Positions 1-5,924 of a stretch of 5,924 nucleotides of DNA are shown here, in pieces. Location of the stretch: positions 1 to 5,924 of the forward strand of contig KL568622.1 in NCBI GenBank assembly GCA_000715605.1, written 5' to 3'. The notes beneath the pieces are model-generated. The model ran no database searches, was not told the DNA's origin, and was given only the letters and a program-made list of their open reading frames with translations. Within the stretch, counting starts at the first letter, position 1; every line of letters begins with the position of its first letter. Made by a program: the position numbers and the translations under genes. This DNA is from Streptomyces speibonae (lineage in GTDB: Bacteria; Actinomycetota; Actinomycetes; Streptomycetales; Streptomycetaceae).

Positions 1-4
1 CCTC

Positions 5-94
5 GTCCTCAAACGCCGGACGGGCTGGGAGTTGCGGCTCGGGCCGGTTCGCAAGGCCCGGACGGGCCGGGAGTTGCGGCTCGGGTCAGTTCTC
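5..94. repeat. Two-copy direct repeat (period 42) with a Streptomyces-type intergenic core
   Basis: A 28-bp unit at 16-43 recurs at 58-85 with one mismatch (T26 versus C68), giving a 42-bp period; similarity continues weakly for about 9 bp more, so the second copy runs into the creatininase stop codon at 93-95. The first copy starts inside TCCTCAAACGCCGGACGGGC (6-25), which I recognise as half of a hairpin element common downstream of Streptomyces genes. The matching second arm (GCCCGTCCGGCGTTTGAGGA) is not present in the window; it could lie before base 1 only in another arrangement. The element sits downstream of the creatininase gene and may act in its transcription termination. The repeat is seen directly; the role is inferred. 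Confidence 0.6.
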
Positions 95-860
95 AGGCCT
101 CTGATGTCAGAAGTGAGAAATATGCCCCGAAGGAATCCGTCAGGCTTGCCAGGAGTTGCTTGCCCTTTTCCGGTGAGGCCAGGGAAGGGCGGCCGATGAC
201 GCCGGAATCCGTATAGGCGGACATGCCGGTGGTCAGAAGGTGGCGTCGGTCGTCGGCGACGTGATCGGAGGTTTCATAACCGGGGCGGAGCACTTCGGGA
301 TGCGTGTGCAGAAGGACCGACGTCTCGATTTCGCCCGCGTGCATGTCGGTGAGGAGGGACGTGACGACGCCGGCCCGCTCGCGTGCCGTCTCCCAGTCCT
401 CCGGGGCCGGGAACAGGGCCATCCGCTCACCGCGTGCCGAGGCCTCCTGAACGGCGTTGCCCAGTACGTAGTTTCCGCCGTGGCCGTTGACCAGCACCAA
501 AGCGTCCACGCCCGAGCGGCGGAGCGAGTCGGCGATGTCCCGGATCACCGCGTGCAGGGTCACGGAGGAGAGGGAGACGGTCCCCGGCCAGGCCGCGTGC
601 TCGTGCGAGCACGAGATCGTCACCGGAGGAAGGAGGTGCACCGGGTAGGCGTCGGCGATCTCCCGCGCGATCGCACAGGCGACCAGCGTATCGGTCGTCA
701 GCGGAAGGTACGGGCCGTGCTGTTCGAAACTCCCGACCGGAAGTACCGCGATCTGCTGTGAGACGTCGGCTCCCCGCGTCCGTACATCCTCTGTAGTATC
801 CGCCGGCAACAGACCGTGCACCGGGCCGTATGCCGCCGACCGCTTTTGTGAACCACCCAT
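93..860 (-). CDS. Creatininase-family amidohydrolase (ArfB/MftE-like), candidate FAPy formamide hydrolase
   Basis: 255-aa protein of the creatininase family, metal-dependent cytosolic hydrolases that cut C-N bonds in cyclic amides or formamides. The family core begins at about residue 38 with LPVGSFEQHGPYLPLTTD; E46, H48 and D57 fit the two-metal ligand set, followed by SHEHAAWPGT (85-94), NGHGGN (125-130, H127) and HAGEIETS (174-181, E177/E179). Length matches the family (about 230-270 aa). The ATG at 860 has GAAAGG 10 nt upstream (871-876 on the + strand); about 37 residues precede the conserved core, so an internal GTG (V14) is possible. No signal peptide or membrane segment is visible. 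It is divergent from the Met-type GTP cyclohydrolase II with 38 bp between starts. Family members include creatininase, mycofactocin MftE and archaeal ArfB, which deformylates FAPy. No mycofactocin genes are present, so I favour an ArfB-like role; the family call is firm, the substrate is inferred. Confidence 0.85.
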   Translation of the reverse strand: MGGSQKRSAAYGPVHGLLPADTTEDVRTRGADVSQQIAVLPVGSFEQHGPYLPLTTDTLVACAIAREIADAYPVHLLPPVTISCSHEHAAWPGTVSLSSVTLHAVIRDIADSLRRSGVDALVLVNGHGGNYVLGNAVQEASARGERMALFPAPEDWETARERAGVVTSLLTDMHAGEIETSVLLHTHPEVLRPGYETSDHVADDRRHLLTTGMSAYTDSGVIGRPSLASPEKGKQLLASLTDSFGAYFSLLTSEA

Positions 861-898
861 ATCGTCACGGCCTTTCGTCTCTGCTTAGGAACTCGAGA
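861..898. promoter_or_regulatory. Short shared divergent intergenic region
   Basis: Only 38 bp separate the creatininase start (860, minus) from the cyclohydrolase start (899, plus). It holds both ribosome binding sites (GAAAGG on the minus strand at 871-876 and AGGA on the plus strand at 887-890), leaving no room for two full promoters. Promoters must therefore lie partly inside the opposite gene's 5' end, so transcription of the two genes probably interferes or is co-regulated. TAGTAT at 794-799 resembles a plus-strand -10 hexamer but has no convincing -35 element. Confidence 0.4.
887..890 (+). promoter_or_regulatory. Ribosome binding site setting the ribA start
   Basis: AGGA lies 8 nt before ATG 899 and 11 nt before the adjacent ATG 902. 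It supports these starts over the in-frame ATG at 830, which would overlap the divergent creatininase gene and add 23 residues (PTAFVNHPYRHG...) with no counterpart in GTP cyclohydrolase II. Confidence 0.5.
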
Positions 899-1561
899 AT
901 GATGACAGAAAAAGTAGGCGTACTCGGCAAGAAGCCTCAGCGGCGGACCGGTGTGGAACGCGTCGTGAATGCGCCGCTGCCCACCGTGTACGGACAGTTC
1001 CAGGCGGTCGGCTACCTCGACCACGACCGCGGTGACGAGCAAGTCGCCCTCGTGTACGGCGATCTCGGGGCGGACCGTGTGCTCACCCGGCTCCACTCGG
1101 AGTGCCTGACCGGCGACGCCTTCGGTTCCCAGCACTGCGAGTGCGGTGAGCAGCTGGCGGCGGCGCTGCGCGCGGTGGCCGCCGAAGGGGCGGGCGTGGT
1201 CGTCTACTTGCGCGGCCACGAGGGCCGCGGCATCGGGCTGCTCGCCAAGCTGCGGGCGATGGCGTTGCAGGCCGAGGGCCTGGACACCGTCGAGGCGAAC
1301 CTCGCACTCGGCCTGCCCGTGGACGCCCGTGACTACGCGGTCGCCGCCGGAATGCTCAAGGACCTGGGCGTGCGGTCGGTGCGGCTGATGTCCAACAACC
1401 CGCGCAAGCGCGAGGCGCTGGTGCGCCACGGCGTCCAGGTCGCCGAGCAGGTGCCGCTGCTCATACCGCCGTCCGAGAGCAACATCACCTACCTGCGCAC
1501 CAAGCGGGAGCGCCTCGACCACCATCTGCCCCACCTGGACGCCGTGGCGCACCTGTCCTGA
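899..1561 (+). CDS. ribA: GTP cyclohydrolase II paralogue with Tyr-to-Met switch (predicted FAPy-forming)
   Basis: 220-aa stand-alone GTP cyclohydrolase II domain with no RibB fusion. Normal RibA opens GTP and releases formate and pyrophosphate to give APy, the first riboflavin precursor. Numbering from ATG 899: zinc ligands C69, C80 and C82 in HSECLTGDAF...CEC; EGRGIGLLAKLR at 108-119; catalytic D143 and R145 in LGLPVDARDY; and the SNNP motif near 166-169. The alignment to E. coli RibA is gap-free across this core. The residue matching E. coli Tyr105 is Met (LRAMALQ): M121 from ATG 899, or M120 from ATG 902. In S. coelicolor SCO6655, Met120 at this site causes production of the formylated product FAPy, and Met120Tyr restores APy formation. 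This gene is therefore most likely an SCO6655-type orthologue, not the housekeeping riboflavin enzyme; none of ribBCDEH is nearby. The start could be either of the two adjacent ATGs. Family call very sure; product predicted from the known switch. Confidence 0.93.
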   Translation: MMTEKVGVLGKKPQRRTGVERVVNAPLPTVYGQFQAVGYLDHDRGDEQVALVYGDLGADRVLTRLHSECLTGDAFGSQHCECGEQLAAALRAVAAEGAGVVVYLRGHEGRGIGLLAKLRAMALQAEGLDTVEANLALGLPVDARDYAVAAGMLKDLGVRSVRLMSNNPRKREALVRHGVQVAEQVPLLIPPSESNITYLRTKRERLDHHLPHLDAVAHLS

Positions 1562-1578
1562 CGGGCAGCCCTCGTCAG
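1558..1578. terminator. Small hairpin between convergent ribA and esterase genes
   Basis: CTGACGGG (1558-1565) pairs with CTCGTCAG (1571-1578), an 8-bp stem with one G-U pair and a 5-nt loop. It contains the TGA of ribA (1559-1561) and the complement of the TGA of the esterase (1575-1577). There is no U-tract on either side, which is usual for Streptomyces terminators. It could terminate both transcripts weakly; part of the symmetry simply reflects the two opposed stop codons. Confidence 0.4.
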
Positions 1579-2804
1579 TGCGCCACCGCCTCGTGCACCA
1601 GCCGCTTGAGATCCCGGAAGACGGTGTGGGAGGACCTGGGCCGCACCTGCGTGTGGAACTGCACGGTCAGGTCGCGGCCCGGGTCGACCCAGAAGGTGGT
1701 GGTGGCCACCCCGCTCCAGCCGTAGCTGCCCAGGGCGGACGGCGACTGCGTGCGGGCCGGGTCGACGACGACGCTGACCCCGAGACCGAAGCCGACGCCT
1801 TCGTTGCCCGGTTCGTCGTGCGCGGGGCGACTGCCGAAGGACCGCAGGTCGGCGCCGCCCGGGAGGTGGTTGCGGGTCATCAGACCGACCGTCGCCGGGG
1901 TGAGCAGCCGCGTACCGTGGAGCTCGCCGCGCCGGCGCAGCAGTTCCATGAAACGGTGCCAGTCGTGGGCGGAGGCCACCATGCCGCCGCTGCCGGACAG
2001 GAAACGAGGACGCCCCCGCAGGGGCAGGCCGTCAATCGGGCGGATACCGCCGGTGTCCGACTCGCCGTACAGCTCCGCCAGGCGCCCCGCCTGCTCGTCG
2101 CTCACCTGGAAACCGGCGTCGGTCATACCGAGCGGCCGGAAGACGCGCTCGGCCAGGTACACGTCGAGCGGACGGCCCGATGCGACCTCGATGATCCGGC
2201 CCAGGACGTTCGAGGCCACCGAGTAGTTCCACTGCGTCCCGGGATCGAACTGCAGGGGCAGGCTCGCGTACACCTCGGTCGTCCCCGCGAGGTCCGCACC
2301 CGGCGCCACCGACGACTCCAGACCGGCCGCGCGGTACAGCGCGTCGACCGGATGGGCGTGGTAGAAGGCGAACGTCAGCCCGGCCGTGTGCGTCATCAGA
2401 TGCCGTACCAGGAGGGGCCCGGCGGCCGGACGGGTGCGGACCCGGTCACCCGAGCCGCCCGCGTACACGCGGGGCTCCGCGAAGGCGGGAAGGTGGCGGC
2501 CCACCGGGTCGTCCAGCGCCAGCAGGCCCTCCTCGACCAGCATCAGCGCGCCCACCGCCGTCACCGGCTTGGTCATGGAGTAGATCCGCCACAGCGTGTC
2601 GCTCTCCACGGGCAGCCCGGCCGCGACGTCCCGCGCCCCGTACGCCGTCAGATGCGCGACCCGTCCGCCCCGGGCGAGGGCCACGAGGAAGCCGGCCAGC
2701 TTCCCCGCGTCGACCAGGCGGGCGAAATGCCGGTCCAGACGCTCCAGCGCCGGCGCGTCCAGCCCGGCCTCCTCGGGCCCGGTCTCCTGCCGCAGTACTC
2801 CCAT
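1575..2804 (-). CDS. Serine hydrolase, beta-lactamase fold (family VIII esterase, EstB-like)
   Basis: 409-aa protein of the class C beta-lactamase/penicillin-binding-protein-like hydrolases, which cleave esters or beta-lactam-like amides through an acyl-serine. Visible motifs: S-M-T-K at 76-79 (nucleophile S76, general base K79), Y194 in NYSVASNVLG, HLMTHTAGLTFAF (about 135-147) and GWSGVATTTFWVDP near the C-terminus (W363). This set and spacing resemble EstB-type carboxylesterases (SxxK, YSx, Wxx G) more than true AmpC enzymes, which carry YAN and KTG. No signal peptide or lipobox is seen: the N-terminus MGVLRQETGPEEAGLD is hydrophilic, so it is predicted to be cytosolic. The start is ATG 2804 with AAGGAG 4 nt upstream; an upstream in-frame start at 3062 would run through the PPOX gene. 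It is convergent with ribA and divergent from the PPOX gene. Substrate unknown. Confidence 0.9.
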   Translation of the reverse strand: MGVLRQETGPEEAGLDAPALERLDRHFARLVDAGKLAGFLVALARGGRVAHLTAYGARDVAAGLPVESDTLWRIYSMTKPVTAVGALMLVEEGLLALDDPVGRHLPAFAEPRVYAGGSGDRVRTRPAAGPLLVRHLMTHTAGLTFAFYHAHPVDALYRAAGLESSVAPGADLAGTTEVYASLPLQFDPGTQWNYSVASNVLGRIIEVASGRPLDVYLAERVFRPLGMTDAGFQVSDEQAGRLAELYGESDTGGIRPIDGLPLRGRPRFLSGSGGMVASAHDWHRFMELLRRRGELHGTRLLTPATVGLMTRNHLPGGADLRSFGSRPAHDEPGNEGVGFGLGVSVVVDPARTQSPSALGSYGWSGVATTTFWVDPGRDLTVQFHTQVRPRSSHTVFRDLKRLVHEAVAH

Positions 2805-2852
2805 CGGTCTCCTTCGGGGAACGCCGGCCCGCCAAGGACCGTTGAGCGAGTC
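2805..2852. promoter_or_regulatory. Divergent intergenic region between esterase and PPOX genes
   Basis: Forty-eight bp separate two divergent start codons. The region holds the esterase ribosome binding site and, for the PPOX gene, only AAGGA at 2834-2838, 14 nt from its ATG. I see no clear -10/-35 pair in either direction, so promoter elements probably extend into the coding regions. Confidence 0.3.
2809..2814 (-). promoter_or_regulatory. Ribosome binding site setting the esterase start
   Basis: The minus strand reads AAGGAG followed by ACCG and ATG (2804-2802). This strong site fixes the start and argues against the 86-residue upstream extension, which would be antisense to the PPOX coding region. 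Confidence 0.65.
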
Positions 2853-3299
2853 ATGACTCAGGACGCCGAACAGAACGCACTGCTCGCCCTGCTCTCGGAG
2901 GAGCACGGCGGCGTGCTCGTCACGCTGAAACGCGACGGCCGCCCCCAGCTGTCGAACGTCATGCACGCCTACTACCCCGACGAGCGCGTCATCCGCGTCT
3001 CGCTCACCGACGACCGGGCCAAGACCCGCAACCTGCGGCGGGACCCCCGGGCCTCCTACCACGTCACCACCCCCGACCGGTGGGCCTACACCGTCGCCGA
3101 GGGCACCGCCGCGCTGTCACCCGTCGCCCGGGACCCCTACGACGAGACGGTGGAGGAACTGATCCGGCTGTACCGCGACATCAACGGCGAGCACCCGGAC
3201 TGGAACGAGTACCGGGCGGCGATGGTCCGTGACAAGCGGCTGGTCCTGCGCCTGCGGGTGGAACGGGCGTACGGCATCCCGCGCGGCGCCGGGGCATAG
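2853..3299 (+). CDS. Rv1155-like F420-dependent PPOX-class oxidoreductase
   Basis: 148-aa split-barrel protein of the pyridoxamine-5'-phosphate-oxidase-like superfamily, the size of the F420-binding FDOR-B type. GVLVTLKRDGRPQLSNV (20-36) and RAKTRNLRRDPRAS (55-68) are hallmark segments that match my memory of Mycobacterium tuberculosis Rv1155 closely; the basic residues of the second segment are in the cofactor phosphate-binding region of that family. WAYTVAEGTA (77-86), a Y/D/N-rich helix (LYRDINGEHPDWNEYRAAMV, 106-125) and the YGIP tail (140-143) also fit. Such proteins use coenzyme F420, sometimes flavin, for redox of small molecules in the cytosol; the substrate here is unknown. The start is ATG 2853; the nearest Shine-Dalgarno-like AAGGA is 14 nt away, so initiation may be weak. 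The codons upstream, through 1578, are antisense to the esterase and are not part of the gene. It is convergent with the UvrA-like gene across a perfect hairpin that includes its stop codon. Confidence 0.9.
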   Translation: MTQDAEQNALLALLSEEHGGVLVTLKRDGRPQLSNVMHAYYPDERVIRVSLTDDRAKTRNLRRDPRASYHVTTPDRWAYTVAEGTAALSPVARDPYDETVEELIRLYRDINGEHPDWNEYRAAMVRDKRLVLRLRVERAYGIPRGAGA

Positions 3300-3319
3300 C
3301 GTCCCCGGCGCCGCGCGGG
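3278..3319. terminator. Perfect 17-bp inverted repeat, bidirectional terminator
   Basis: CCCGCGCGGCGCCGGGG (3278-3294) is the exact reverse complement of CCCCGGCGCCGCGCGGG (3303-3319), with an 8-nt loop CATAGCGT. All 17 pairs are G-C. The left arm encodes the last residues of the PPOX protein and the loop contains its TAG stop; the right arm ends 7 bp before the stop of the opposing UvrA-like gene. There is no U-tract on either side. Position between two convergent genes supports termination in both directions. Confidence 0.8.
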
Positions 3320-3326
3320 TGGCGGC

Positions 3327-5720
<2,394 letters not shown>

Positions 5721-5924
5721 CGTTCTCCATCCGTCGGGCGGGCTCGGGCTGTCGCCGGGGGCGGGCCGGGTGCGGGCGGCCTGCTTCCCGGCCGGCCCTT
5801 GGCCATGGCTAGGCTAGACGGGTGGGTGCGGCTGCGCTTCTCCATTCCTGACGGGGTGGGGTGCGGGGGCGGTGCGACCGGGGTCTTGAGGGGGTTTTCC
5901 TCGCCCCCGCCGCCCCTTCCCGTC
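5721..5924 (-). promoter_or_regulatory. Upstream region of the uvrA-like gene
   Basis: These 204 bp precede the uvrA-like start and contain no convincing gene. The minus strand has GGAG (5725-5728) as the ribosome binding site. At 5809-5817 lies CTAGGCTAG, two copies of the generally rare tetramer CTAG one base apart; on the minus strand this gives TAGCCT (5816-5811), a possible -10 hexamer about 90 bp upstream of the start, with no good -35 partner. It could equally be an operator half-site. The last 40 bp are G- and C-tract rich with no clear function. Confidence 0.3.

Noticed and set aside
240..761. 173-codon plus-strand frame opposite the creatininase gene
   Set aside because: No recognisable motif; the minus-strand frame contains the full creatininase signature.
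93..860. Mycofactocin MftE as the identity of the creatininase homologue
   Set aside because: No mftA precursor, radical SAM or other mft gene is in the window; the neighbouring Met-type cyclohydrolase gives a better context.
830..898. Upstream in-frame ATG that would lengthen the cyclohydrolase by 23 residues
   Set aside because: It overlaps the divergent creatininase coding start, has no good ribosome binding site, and the extra residues match nothing in RibA; AGGA at 887-890 fits ATG 899 or 902.
698..1552. 284-codon minus-strand open frame opposite the cyclohydrolase
   Set aside because: It mirrors the ribA coding strand and has low-complexity shadow composition; no recognisable domain.
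1578..2852. Long plus-strand open frame leading into the PPOX gene
   Set aside because: It is antisense to the esterase, rich in Arg, Gly, His and Pro as expected of high-GC shadow frames, and the PPOX domain begins only at 2853.
2805..3062. N-terminal extension of the esterase frame by 86 residues
   Set aside because: It is antisense to the PPOX gene; the strong AAGGAG just before ATG 2804 and the family length support the shorter form.
5888..5908. Possible hairpin with G- and C-tracts (GGGGG ... CCCCC)
   Set aside because: Only five pairs around a 9-nt loop in a G/C-tract-rich stretch; chance pairing is likely.

Overview
The window is high-GC DNA with strongly G/C-ending codons, compact genes and protein families typical of Streptomyces or a close actinomycete relative. 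The left edge carries the 'CAAACGCCGGACGGGCT' core that I recognise as a common Streptomyces intergenic element. I see no transposase, integrase, tRNA, rRNA or CRISPR array. 

Five complete genes lie in strictly alternating orientation: a creatininase-family amidohydrolase (93-860, -), a GTP cyclohydrolase II paralogue (899-1561, +), a cytosolic beta-lactamase-fold serine hydrolase/esterase (1575-2804, -), an Rv1155-like F420-type PPOX flavin/deazaflavin oxidoreductase (2853-3299, +), and a UvrA-like double-ABC ATPase lacking the usual UvrB-binding region (3327-5720, -). Every junction is divergent or convergent with only about 13-50 bp between genes. The PPOX/UvrA junction is marked by a perfect 17-bp inverted repeat that looks like a two-way terminator, and the cyclohydrolase/esterase junction by a smaller hairpin overlapping both stop codons. 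About 200 bp upstream of the uvrA-like gene carry no convincing gene. 

The most interesting part is the left pair. The GTP cyclohydrolase II keeps its three zinc cysteines and the catalytic Asp/Arg, but the Tyr that corresponds to E. coli Tyr105 is Met. The same change (Met120) in Streptomyces coelicolor SCO6655 was shown to stop the reaction at the formylated pyrimidine FAPy instead of the normal riboflavin precursor APy. The divergent neighbour belongs to the creatininase family, which includes archaeal ArfB, the enzyme that deformylates FAPy. Together they could form a bacterial two-step counterpart of the archaeal GCH III + ArfB route, either feeding riboflavin/F420 precursors or making a dedicated FAPy-derived metabolite. 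The cyclohydrolase assignment is strong; the functional link to the creatininase homologue is inference from family and position. 

The remaining three genes look like ordinary accessory or housekeeping genes. The PPOX protein probably uses F420 and the UvrA-like protein resembles the DrrC/UvrA2 class linked to tolerance of DNA-binding drugs, but nothing here shows they work with the left pair.
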